A stretch of DNA of 64,000 nt, taken from SZUA-430 sp964647355 (GTDB lineage Bacteria; Pseudomonadota; Alphaproteobacteria; Micropepsales; Micropepsaceae). This document shows, one piece after another, positions 17,414-25,028 of the stretch. The DNA is taken from NCBI GenBank assembly GCA_964647355.1, contig CAZYGK010000002.1, forward strand, positions 62,001-126,000. Reading direction: 5' to 3'. Under the pieces are notes generated by a model. The model had not been told where the DNA came from. It saw only the letters and a program-made list of their open reading frames with translations, and made no database searches. Position 1 is the stretch's first letter, and each line of letters starts with the position of its first letter. The translations under genes and the position numbers were made by a program.

Positions 17414-18187
17414 TGCGTCTCGCCACCGATGAAGTTGCCTGAGCTTGTGATCTCCGGTTGATCCAAGGGACCCGGCGTCGCCATCGAGGACCTTGATTTG
17501 ACGGATCGGGCGCCACGATGCGCTCGCGGTGCTCGCCGGCCTTACCTCCCGCAATGGCTCCGAGCGCGATCTTCTTCCCCTGACGGCCAAGGCCGTCATT
17601 CCTCGCGAAGCAACAAGATCGCGCCACCGCCATCCTCCGCTCGTCGCTGCGGGCCAAAGGCTGCGGGCAGGCCGTCGCGGCGCTCAAGACCGCCATCAAG
17701 GCCCGCGATGGGCGCGGGTCCTTGTCAGATCAAACAGGAGATCATCATGGCTCAAATCGGCAACTTCACCCGCGGCGAAGACGGCAGCTACGTCGGCACC
17801 ATCCGCACTCTTTCTCTCAACGTGAAGGCGCGCCTGACGCCCGCCGAAGCGTCGCAGAACGAGAAAGCGCCCGACCTGCGCGTCTTCGTCGGCACCGTGG
17901 AGATCGGCGCGGCCTGGAAGCGCACGTCGCAGGAGAACACCGTCTATCACTCGGTGAAGCTCGACGACCCGTCCTTCCCGGCGCCGATCTTCGCCAACCT
18001 CGTCGAGAAAGACGGCAGTCATACGCTCATCTGGTCGCGTTGACCCAAGCCTCTCGGGCCGCGGCGCTGCACGGCGCCGCGGCTCTCAAGCTCCGTTATT
18101 ATGTGGAGTCCCAAGCCTGCAAAACGGCCGAACCGCGCGCCTCAGCCGGCGCCGCTCCGCATAATCTTCAACTCCGCATAATCGGCG
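17414..18187. repeat. 774-bp inverted repeat, right arm
   Basis: This is the reverse complement of 10503-11276. The outer end reads CCGCATAATCGGCG into the interrupted DUF736 gene. It carries the second complete DUF736 copy on the plus strand. Two near-identical arms more than 6 kb apart could recombine and invert the mer-rit segment. Confidence 0.92.
17747..18043 (+). CDS. DUF736 protein, copy in right arm
   Basis: This 98-residue protein is identical in sequence to the left-arm copy (10647-10943) and in opposite orientation. It has the same AGGAG box before ATG and the same C-terminus SHTLIWSR. No function beyond ICE association is known for DUF736. The arm duplication gives the element two identical genes at its ends. 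Confidence 0.9.
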   Translation: MAQIGNFTRGEDGSYVGTIRTLSLNVKARLTPAEASQNEKAPDLRVFVGTVEIGAAWKRTSQENTVYHSVKLDDPSFPAPIFANLVEKDGSHTLIWSR

Positions 18188-18336
18188 CCGCTCGAGACCA
18201 CCCGGAAGTCGGGCTGATTGTCGGCGGATTTGTTTGCGTTGGGCACGATTTCGATGTCGGCGCGGATCGTGAGCGTCTTGAGCTGACCCTTAAAGCCGCC
18301 ATTCGCTTGGCGCGTGACGTAACCGATTGCAGGCAT
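18181..18336 (-). pseudogene. DUF736 gene, 5' fragment (split by insertion)
   Basis: The fragment starts at 18336 (MPAIGYVTRQANGGFKGQLK), runs through IVPNANKSADNQPDFRVVSS, and meets the RIT element at GAD. A hybrid frame then reads a few arm-encoded residues (YAELKIMRSGAG) to a stop at 18142. Its 3' half is at 10311-10482. It is a different DUF736 paralogue from the copies in the arms. The product is presumably lost or reduced to a 64-residue fusion. Confidence 0.88.
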
Positions 18337-18926
18337 GATACCGATCTCCTTCTTAAAGCCCCCTAAGGAACCATTTCCCGTGGGGCGATCGCCGGACCCA
18401 TGGGCTTGGCCGGCGCGTTGAACCGAAGGCCGGAGCGATCAGCGGCGGACCCGAGACCGAAGGTTTTTTGAAGCGAAGCGTCCGCGAGGAGCCGCTCTCA
18501 AGCGGCGGGGAAAAAACCTGCGGGCGAGGGTTTCAAAGAGACGGCAAAGCCCATAGGTCACTTCAGCGAGAGCTCACGGGAAATGGTGTCCATGCGGGCG
18601 CAAAGAAGGCGATTGTTCTGCCGAAACGGTGACGGCACTCCCGCTCGAACGACGGCGCTTCACGCGTCGCGCAAGCGTTCCGGCCGCGACGATCACGCCG
18701 TCCGTCGCCACGAAATCCGACCGGCCGGCCGCCTTCCGATTGCGAGAAATCTGGCGGCTGCGGGCGGGCGCAATTGTCCGTCCGGTGCCATGACGCGACA
18801 TGTCATTACGACACGACACGCCCACGTTCGGTCCCTCGAAGCTCGGACCAATCTGGGCTGCGCGCCGGGCGAAGGCGCACCACATACAGTGATCGGCGGC
18901 GGCTGCACCGCCGCCGCCGAACGGCC
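18337..18926. other. 590-bp stretch without a confident gene
   Basis: Several short frames exist on both strands but none resembles a known protein. Near 18464-18510 the words GGTTTTTT and AAAAAACC flank a GC-rich segment, forming a long imperfect hairpin that may be a terminator for parB. The 18574-18926 part lies downstream of parB and is GC-rich without visible coding pattern. Confidence 0.5.
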
Positions 18927-20645
18927 TTATCTCTGCAGGAACAATTCGGCGATTCCGGTCCATGCCTCGACATGCGAAAGCCCGCCGCGTGCGGTGTAGC
19001 CACGCGGCGGAAACGACATCCAGCCCGGCAGCCAACCCGCGACCTTGGCCCGTCCGTTCGCGCCGTCGAGATGATCGCGGACGATCTGCTTCTGGGTTTT
19101 GAGCTTCTCAGCGACATTGCCGTCCGCGACCGCCTTACCAGCGATCTCCGCCAACATGGCGTTGACCACACTCTTCTCGCGCAGCAACTCGAAGAACATG
19201 TCATCGGGCGTCCAAGTCTTGGCAGGATCGACTTTGAGATGCACGCCGACCGCCTCGACAAGAGCGCCACCCGCTGCAAGCGTCTCGGCGGCCACGACGG
19301 CGAGCACGCGCATCACCTCGGCGTCCGGCAGCTTCAACAACGCCGCGAATACGCGCGCGGCAGCACTCTCCCCGCCGCCTTGCACGAGCGCGCCACCCTC
19401 ATCGTCGAGGCCGAGCAAGCTCACGATTTCAGCCCGCTTGCGCGCGAAATCGCCCTGGGCCGGGCTCGCGGCGATGCTTTCGCCAATCGCCTTCGACTTC
19501 GGCGTCTGGGGTTCGGCCTTCACCTGCCAGAGTGGCGAACCGCAAATCACCTGCGCGATCACGAGGCGCAGCGCGACCTGCGGTTCGCTCAAGAGGTCGA
19601 TCCGAACGGCGGCATGGCGGTGCAGATCGATGTAGTTCTGCAGCGCCCCCGAAACTTCGGACCGTGCCGCCGCGACCGGCGCACCGTCAACGGCTTCGTC
19701 CGCATCCGCCTGCGCCCGCCGCGTGTCCCTTGAGCCAAGATAACCCTCGAACGCTTCGACACTGCCGCGTTCCGACACGGCGATGAACACATGCCCGCCC
19801 TTCTTCTTCGAGACCTTTTCGTGCGCCCAAGTCTCGAACCGCGCGCCCGGCTCCAGGATCACGACCTCGCGCCAGCCGCTCGCGAGATAGGAGTCGCGCT
19901 TCGCCGCTATCGCTTTGTTTTGCAAGTCCCAGAACAATTCCACATCCGCGAAATACGCTTCCTCGCCGAACAGATCGGCCACGATTTTCCCGTGATAGTC
20001 GTCGAGCTGAAACAACGCCGCCTTGGTTGAAATCGTGTTGCCGCCGAACAGCCAGTGTTTCAGGTGCTGGCCGAACGGCACGTGTGCGCTTTCGTCCTTG
20101 AACAGCTGTACCCACTCCTGCTGCTGCGCCTTCGTCGCCAGGGTGAGATGGCGGATCGTCTCGGCGTCGATCTCCTCGCGCCGGTAAGCCTCTTTGATCT
20201 TCGGCAACAGGTTTCCGAGCGCAAGGCGGCGTTTGACCGCCACTCCCGTGACGCCGAATGTCGCTGCGATATCGGCGACCGATTTGCCCTGTTTGACCAG
20301 CCGCACGAATGTGTCGTGCTGCGCCATTTCGTCGGGATCGAGACGCGCCACATTCTCGATCAAAGAGGCTTCCAAGGCCGCCGCGTCGTCGCCATCGTCC
20401 ATCACGGCGCACGGCAGAGGCGCACTCTCGCCTTGCTCTTGCGCCACCGCCTTCGCGGCGAAATAGCGCCGCCGCCCGGCGACGATTTCGAAGCCCTCGG
20501 CGTTCGCCCGCACGAGAAGCGGCTGCAAGATGCCGCGCGCGCGGACGCTCGGCAGAATGTCCGACACATCCGGCGCGCGTTTGCCGTGACGCATGTTCAT
20601 CGGCGAGACGTGCAAGCGGTCGAGTTCGATATGTTGAAGTTGCAT
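18927..20645 (-). CDS. parB: ParB/RepB/Spo0J-type partition protein of the ICE
   Basis: This 572-residue protein has an N-terminal ParB nuclease-like domain (LHVSPMNMRHGKR, then EIVAGRRRYFAAKAVAQE and LIENVARLDPDEM). A HTH follows (KSVADIAATFGVTGVAVKRRL), then a long C-terminal extension. This long form is typical of alphaproteobacterial plasmids and ICEs, where it is annotated as ParB but may act in regulation or maintenance, since no ParA partner is visible nearby. The start at 20645 follows AAGGAGTA. It follows the ArdC-like gene on the same strand with a hairpin between them. Confidence 0.9.
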   Translation of the reverse strand: MQLQHIELDRLHVSPMNMRHGKRAPDVSDILPSVRARGILQPLLVRANAEGFEIVAGRRRYFAAKAVAQEQGESAPLPCAVMDDGDDAAALEASLIENVARLDPDEMAQHDTFVRLVKQGKSVADIAATFGVTGVAVKRRLALGNLLPKIKEAYRREEIDAETIRHLTLATKAQQQEWVQLFKDESAHVPFGQHLKHWLFGGNTISTKAALFQLDDYHGKIVADLFGEEAYFADVELFWDLQNKAIAAKRDSYLASGWREVVILEPGARFETWAHEKVSKKKGGHVFIAVSERGSVEAFEGYLGSRDTRRAQADADEAVDGAPVAAARSEVSGALQNYIDLHRHAAVRIDLLSEPQVALRLVIAQVICGSPLWQVKAEPQTPKSKAIGESIAASPAQGDFARKRAEIVSLLGLDDEGGALVQGGGESAAARVFAALLKLPDAEVMRVLAVVAAETLAAGGALVEAVGVHLKVDPAKTWTPDDMFFELLREKSVVNAMLAEIAGKAVADGNVAEKLKTQKQIVRDHLDGANGRAKVAGWLPGWMSFPPRGYTARGGLSHVEAWTGIAELFLQR

Positions 20646-20671
20646 GACAGATACTCCTTTGGGTTTAAGGG

Positions 20672-20713
20672 ACCGGCTCCGCAGAACTGCAACGCAATGA
20701 AGGCGGAGCCGGT
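20672..20713. terminator. Hairpin between the ArdC-like gene and parB
   Basis: Perfect 11-bp arms ACCGGCTCCGC (20672-20682) and GCGGAGCCGGT (20703-20713) flank a 20-base loop. The structure starts 8 bp after the ArdC-like stop on the minus strand. It could attenuate read-through into parB or protect the upstream message; there is no long T run. Confidence 0.5.
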
Positions 20714-20720
20714 GTGCGCG

Positions 20721-21722
20721 TCAGCGCTCGGGCTCCGCCGGGTCCGGCGAAATCTCGGATTGATCGTTCGCGCCGTGCGTGGACGCGGTTGCGTGTTCGG
20801 CCTCGGGTTGTGCGCGAAACGCCAGCAGATTGTCGGCTGCTTTCGAGGCTGCCGACGCCGCGCGAAAGATCGCCCGGCTATCTTCGCGCAACAGCGTGAG
20901 CCACTCGCCGAGGTAATCGGCGTGACGGACGGTCGGTGCGATGTCGAGCGCCGCGCAGACGAACGCGCCCGCCATTTCGGCGACGAGTTCTTCGCGCGCA
21001 TAAGCCTTCGAGCGATAAGAGCCCGCCTGATCGCGGTTCAGCCGCGAGGCATGCCCGGTCCAGTGCCCGAGTTCGTGAAACGCGGTGCGATGCCAGTTGA
21101 CCGGCTCGAAGAAGGCCTGCGGCGGCGGCACATGCACCGTGTCCGCACCCGGCGAGTAGAAAGCTTCACCACCCCCAATGCGAAACTTCGCGCCAGTGGC
21201 GCGGATCAGCGCTTCGGCCTGCGGCAGGATCAAACCCTCCGGCGCGGGCGGCGCATCGGCGGTGAGCGCGGCGGGCAATCCCTCGCACTGCTCGATGTTG
21301 AACACGGTGAAGCGCTTCAAGAAGGGCACCGATGCGTCGCGCTTCTCATCGTTGCGCTGTCCGCTCGCCGCCTCGCGCCGATCTTTCGGCACAAAGCGGT
21401 CGGCAAAGACGACCGTCGTCCCCGCCTCGCCCTTGCGCACATGCCCGCCCAAGCCCAACGCCTGGCGAAACGTCAACCACGACTGCGCTGCAAAGCCGCG
21501 CTCGATGACCGCGCCCCACAGAATGAGAATATTGATCCCCGAATAGCGCCGCGCCGTCGCCGCGTTCTGCGGCAAACCCAACGACGCCCGCGCCCGTCCC
21601 CAAGGCTGCACCCAAGGCACCCGCCCCGCTTCAAGTTCGGCGACGATCTTTGCCGTCACGTCGCCGTAGAGGCTCGAACGGCCAGTTTCGCAAGTGTTTA
21701 AGGTTTCCCGCTGGGCTCGCAT
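20721..21722 (-). CDS. ArdC-like antirestriction / zincin protein
   Basis: This 333-residue protein has an N-terminal ssDNA-binding ArdC-type region (YGDVTAKIVAELEAGRVPW, WGRARASLGLPQNAATARR, YSGINILILWGAV) and a C-terminal metallopeptidase-like motif, FHELGHWTGHASRLNRD, with a downstream Glu in ELVAEMAGAF. ArdC-type proteins coat incoming single-stranded DNA and protect it from host restriction during conjugation. The start at 21722 (MRAQRETLNTC) follows GGAGAGGAGG closely; the longer frame to 21965 has low-complexity sequence with no similarity. Confidence 0.9.
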   Translation of the reverse strand: MRAQRETLNTCETGRSSLYGDVTAKIVAELEAGRVPWVQPWGRARASLGLPQNAATARRYSGINILILWGAVIERGFAAQSWLTFRQALGLGGHVRKGEAGTTVVFADRFVPKDRREAASGQRNDEKRDASVPFLKRFTVFNIEQCEGLPAALTADAPPAPEGLILPQAEALIRATGAKFRIGGGEAFYSPGADTVHVPPPQAFFEPVNWHRTAFHELGHWTGHASRLNRDQAGSYRSKAYAREELVAEMAGAFVCAALDIAPTVRHADYLGEWLTLLREDSRAIFRAASAASKAADNLLAFRAQPEAEHATASTHGANDQSEISPDPAEPER

Positions 21723-22078
21723 CGCGCGCCTCCTCTCCTTCGCGCCTTTCCCCGGAAGCGGGGTGGGCGGCGCGACCGGGTAGGCCCGCTGAATGAGGCG
21801 GAGGGCACCCGCAAGGGCCGGAACGAAGTGGAGGACCCGCGCGTCAGCGCGGGTTGCGCTCCGCCGCAGCGGGCCTAGACGGGGAGTGCCGAACGCCACG
21901 CGTGAGGGGAAAGCCAACAAAAGACTTCGTCGCGCTTCGCGCGACGTCGGCCGCCGCAGGCGCACTCCCGCGTCAGCGGGCGAAGCCCAAAGGGCCGAGA
22001 CGCATTTTCGCGGCTCGGTTCACGAGCACGCGGCGATCGAGACCGTTAGGTCCGAGCGGACGCTCATGACAGGCTCGA
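21723..22078. other. 356-bp stretch without a gene
   Basis: The segment is GC-rich and has no convincing frame. It has a stem-loop GTCGCGC/GCGCGAC at 21929-21945 (loop TTC), possibly a terminator for the upstream XRE gene. The promoter for the ArdC-like gene should also be here. Confidence 0.5.
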
Positions 22079-22318
22079 TTAGAAATCGCGCGCGATCAGT
22101 TTCACGAGGTCGATCGGATCGGACCGCAAAATCTTGAAAATATGAATCAACTCGACGACATCGACGCGCCGTTCACCGCTTTCGCATTTCGAGACAAACG
22201 ATTGTGGCCGGCCAAGCCGGCGCGCCAATTCGCGCTGCGTGAAACCCGCCGCTTCACGGGCGGCCGTCAGAGCTTCCCGAAGGCGCAGATAGGGCTTGGT
22301 GTGTGTCGATTTTCGCAT
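22079..22318 (-). CDS. XRE-family transcription regulator
   Basis: This 79-residue protein is almost entirely an HTH_3 domain: LTAAREAAGFTQRELARRLGRPQSFVSKCESGERRVDVVEL in short overlapping helices. Such proteins are common near the control end of ICEs as repressors. It precedes the ArdC-like gene on the same strand by about 350 bp. Target operators were not found. Family assignment is firm, the regulatory role is inferred. Confidence 0.88.
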   Translation of the reverse strand: MRKSTHTKPYLRLREALTAAREAAGFTQRELARRLGRPQSFVSKCESGERRVDVVELIHIFKILRSDPIDLVKLIARDF

Positions 22319-22464
22319 GCGCGCCCAGTGATTGGCGCTTGCGAAGCTGATCCTGCTTTCGGATTATCCCAAAATGGGTTCATAATGCTCTTTGCTCGGC
22401 TTTGCTCGGCGGTTGGCGCGGCGGCAACCTGACCGCAGCGAATACTATTGTTGGAGGCGCGAAA

Positions 22465-22836
22465 GTGCTAACAAGCCGGCTCATGCCAAGGAATGGCGCC
22501 ACGGCAGAAAAGCGCAAGCGCACTCGTCGCACCAGTCATCCAAAAAATCGCAACGTGCCAACCCAACTGCGGCTCGCCGCGCCGAAGGCACGCCGAGTCA
22601 CGCCTTACGACGAAGCCCATTTTGCAACTTATCTTCGGCTTCTGAACGCTAACGCACATGCCTCGAAAGAGGGCGTCATGCTCGCGATCATTCGCGATAT
22701 TGCGCCAGCCCTGAATGGTGATGATGCTCTTCGCGCCCTGCGGAGCCATTTGGCGCGCGCACTCTGGATCAGCGACGAAGGGTATCGCGACTTGCTCAAA
22801 GGTGGGGGCATTGCTCAGCGCAGAAATTCCCGGTAG
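22465..22836 (+). CDS. Small basic ICE protein, function unknown
   Basis: This 123-residue protein begins with a very basic stretch (AEKRKRTRRTSHPKNR) followed by an ordered-looking region (TPYDEAHFATYLRLLNAN, then RSHLARALWISDEGYRDLL). I choose GTG 22465 because GGAGG sits 7 bases before it; a TTG further upstream and an ATG at 22483 are alternatives. The C-terminus faintly recalls the DUF2285 end (GYR.LL), but I cannot assign a family. It converges on and overlaps the FseA-like gene by 22 bases. Confidence 0.6.
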   Translation: MLTSRLMPRNGATAEKRKRTRRTSHPKNRNVPTQLRLAAPKARRVTPYDEAHFATYLRLLNANAHASKEGVMLAIIRDIAPALNGDDALRALRSHLARALWISDEGYRDLLKGGGIAQRRNSR

Positions 22837-23540
22837 CCGCCATTCATGAGCGCTCGTCCGCGGCGGACGGCGCGCCGAACGCCATCGCGCAGATACTCGC
22901 CGGGGTCGTTCCAGTCGGCGGAAATACGGTCGTGTCCAAACAACGCAACGGCCACTTCACGATGGGAGGCGCCGGACAACACTCCATCCAGTGCTTGCAG
23001 AACCCGCGCAAGCCTGCCTGCCGTGTGCTCGGACCGAAAATAGCGCCGCGCGAGAGAACCGGAGAAGAGATAGTCGTTGAAGCAACTGAGCGCGCGCCAC
23101 CGGCATGAAGCGTCGTGCGGCTGGACGACGGCGTCGGTGAACAATGTTGTGCTATCCCCGCACGCCGCCAGTCGCACCGCGAGCTGAAGGCGCATCGTGC
23201 CGTCGCAAATCAGAACGTGAACCGCATCATCGCGGGCCGTCCGCTGGGTATGTGCATCAATTGCGGCGAACAGCGGAAGCACATGCGGACAAACGTCAGG
23301 ATCCCAGAACACTTTGGCCTCCAACGCGGTCTTGGACGGATCGTCTGCACGCAACATTCCCCAGCGCTGCTGCATTGCTAACTCAGGTCGTGCCGACCTT
23401 CGAAAGCGTGCCCGTTCAAAATCGGTTTTGAATTCCGGATTCCGGCGCACGAACTCCCAGGCCCAGCCCAGCCGGGGCAAATTCGACGTGTAGAAATAGC
23501 TTTCCTTGTGGTGCCAATCCGGCTGCTGCTCGGACCGCAT
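22815..23540 (-). CDS. DUF6499/DUF2285 transcription activator, FseA type
   Basis: This 241-residue protein has an N-terminal DUF6499-like motif (LPRLGWAWEFVRRNPEFK) and a C-terminal DUF2285-like winged helix (VAVALFGHDRISADW, then LRDGVRRAVRRGRALMNGGYREFL). In Mesorhizobium ICEs a protein with these domains, FseA, activates the excisionase gene, and there it is made by programmed frameshifting between two frames. Here both domains are in one open frame with no shift needed. It lies next to a TraR-like gene, as in the quorum-sensing circuit of those ICEs. The activator role is inferred. Confidence 0.8.
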   Translation of the reverse strand: MRSEQQPDWHHKESYFYTSNLPRLGWAWEFVRRNPEFKTDFERARFRRSARPELAMQQRWGMLRADDPSKTALEAKVFWDPDVCPHVLPLFAAIDAHTQRTARDDAVHVLICDGTMRLQLAVRLAACGDSTTLFTDAVVQPHDASCRWRALSCFNDYLFSGSLARRYFRSEHTAGRLARVLQALDGVLSGASHREVAVALFGHDRISADWNDPGEYLRDGVRRAVRRGRALMNGGYREFLR

Positions 23541-23633
23541 GGATTTGCGCCTCGCTCGCAGACATCATTGGACGACCACGGCAACGTGCCGGCAGCCTGT
23601 ATAGTTGTGCGGGTTGACAGGGAGCAGGCTTCG

Positions 23634-24341
23634 CTAGCGATCTCCGACAAAGCGCGCCACAGCCTGGCAGATCGTTCTAACTCCGAGCTTGCTCTTGGCG
23701 TTCTCGAGATGAAACGACACCGTGCGCCGCTCGATGCCAAGGATTCGACCGATGTCCCATGCAGACTTGCCGCGCGCTGCCCAACGCAGACACTCGAATT
23801 CTCGTTGCGTTAGTTCGGTGCCGGCGACCAGATGAACCGGTCCTAGAATCTGGCGCGCCCGCAAGTGAACGATGAGCGCCATCAATTGCAGCGTTCGCCG
23901 ATTGATGTCGAGACTTCGCCGAAACGAACGGTGCGCCTCCCCGGAGACGACCGCCAACGCGGCGACAGCGCGATGAGGCTCATGAAACGGGACCGCAAAG
24001 CCGCAAGTGATGCCAAATTGAGCGGCCTCGTCGAAGAGTTGGCGCTGCGCCACTGTTGTATTCCGAGGCGGATGATCCCAAGAAAAGGTCGCATCGCAAT
24101 GGCGGATGCGTTGGAGGACCGGGTCGATGCGCTCGAAGTTCTGCTTCGCATATCGCTCGAGCCATGCGGGCGGATAGGTGGAGACGACTTCACCCGCCCC
24201 AGCGTTGGGCTGCGAAAGCACGAAATACACGAAACGATCGAAGCCGAGGGCGGAGAGACCTGTCGCCGTGGTCGAACGCAGCGCGTTCGTATCCTCGCTG
24301 GCCCTGATGCCTTCTACAAAGTTTTGAAAAACTCGTTGCAC
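23634..24341 (-). CDS. LuxR/TraR-type autoinducer-responsive regulator
   Basis: This 235-residue protein has an N-terminal autoinducer-binding domain (FERIDPVLQRIRHCDATFSWD, read in two parts, and FGITCGFAVPFHEPH) and a C-terminal LuxR HTH (LTQREFECLRWAARGKSAWD, RRTVSFHLENAKSKLGV). The start is GTG 24341. In ICEMlSym-type elements TraR with acyl-homoserine lactone switches on the excision cascade through the FseA-type activator, whose gene is 93 bp downstream here. No luxI-type synthase is visible in the window, so the signal would come from elsewhere or from the missing part of the ICE. Confidence 0.88.
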   Translation of the reverse strand: MQRVFQNFVEGIRASEDTNALRSTTATGLSALGFDRFVYFVLSQPNAGAGEVVSTYPPAWLERYAKQNFERIDPVLQRIRHCDATFSWDHPPRNTTVAQRQLFDEAAQFGITCGFAVPFHEPHRAVAALAVVSGEAHRSFRRSLDINRRTLQLMALIVHLRARQILGPVHLVAGTELTQREFECLRWAARGKSAWDIGRILGIERRTVSFHLENAKSKLGVRTICQAVARFVGDR

Positions 24342-24764
24342 CTTCGAAGCCCCGGTCTACGTCTAACGTAGGATCGGTGACGAACGGCACCAACCGGCAT
24401 CGCTGCTTGGGTCGCCGGCGAGTAGGCGATTCGTGATCGAAGTCACGCCGTCAACCAACGCCGTTTCGTTAACAGCCGGCCGCAGCGTTGCCGATCAGTG
24501 CTACGCAAAAATCGATGCGCTACCCCAATTTCGTTAGCCATAAGCAGCCCACCCCATATCGAGGCGCGCCGGAACAGGAAGCCGACGCTTAGACGCGCCC
24601 TTTCCCGAGGCTGCGGCTCGTCGTTCCGAGGTCGCCGAAGAACCGCTCGCACGGCATCCTCGTCGACAATAGCGAGCGCGAGCGCAAGTCATCGCGCAAG
24701 GGAGCTGTTCTTCGGATTGAGACTCGCAAGCTAAGCTTGGCCGATCGAACATGCCGTTCGCGTC
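24342..24764. other. 423-bp control region without a gene
   Basis: This stretch separates the leftward luxR-type gene from the rightward excisionase-integrase pair and must hold divergent promoters. No frame in it looks coding. I looked for a lux-box-like dyad and did not find a convincing one by eye. Confidence 0.5.
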
Positions 24765-25028
24765 GTGTGGCGTTGCATGTCTGGAAAGTTACCGAACGAG
24801 CGAACGCGATACCCCTTAGCTGGCTCTTGGCCTGCGTTGATGCGCGCCGACATGGCCGCCGCATATCTGGACGAACCAGATCGGACAGCGTTTCTTCGCA
24901 AAGTCCGTGATGGCATTTACCCGCCAGCAGTCCACTTTCGCGGTTGTCGATTGCGGTGGCGGAAGGCAGACCTCGACGCTAGGATTTCCGGAGCTAAACC
25001 GACGATCAATCTCGACGACGACCTATGA
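24765..25028 (+). CDS. Small HTH protein, probable excisionase (RDF)
   Basis: This protein of up to 87 residues has the motif LMRADMAAAYLDEPDRTAFL, followed by YPPAVHFRGCRLRWRKADLDARI, the HTH_17/AlpA-like shape of recombination directionality factors. It overlaps the integrase start by 4 bases, the usual xis-int arrangement. The true start may be ATG 24777 (MSGK) or the Met at about residue 26, as no strong ribosome site marks 24765. It is the likely target of the FseA-like activator, which is inference from related ICEs. Confidence 0.75.
   Translation: MWRCMSGKLPNERTRYPLAGSWPALMRADMAAAYLDEPDRTAFLRKVRDGIYPPAVHFRGCRLRWRKADLDARISGAKPTINLDDDL

Larger units (their letters stand above)
10503..18187. 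mobile_element. RIT-type element carrying a mercury-resistance operon
   Basis: The element is 7,685 bp. It has 774-bp inverted arms (10503-11276 and 17414-18187), a mer module, and three consecutive overlapping tyrosine recombinase genes. Three adjacent recombinases are the defining feature of RIT elements. It interrupts a DUF736 gene and is flanked by the direct word ATCGGCG (10476-10482, 18181-18187). A 20-bp extra segment with a palindrome lies at the left edge. The arms are co-extensive: every coordinate pair sums to 28690, with no gap. Known RIT elements are mostly just the recombinases with inverted ends, so mer cargo and gene-sized arms are notable. Confidence 0.85.

Noticed and set aside
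20055..21701. 548-codon plus-strand frame across parB and the ArdC-like gene
   Set aside because: It spans two well-identified genes on the other strand and has no recognisable domain.
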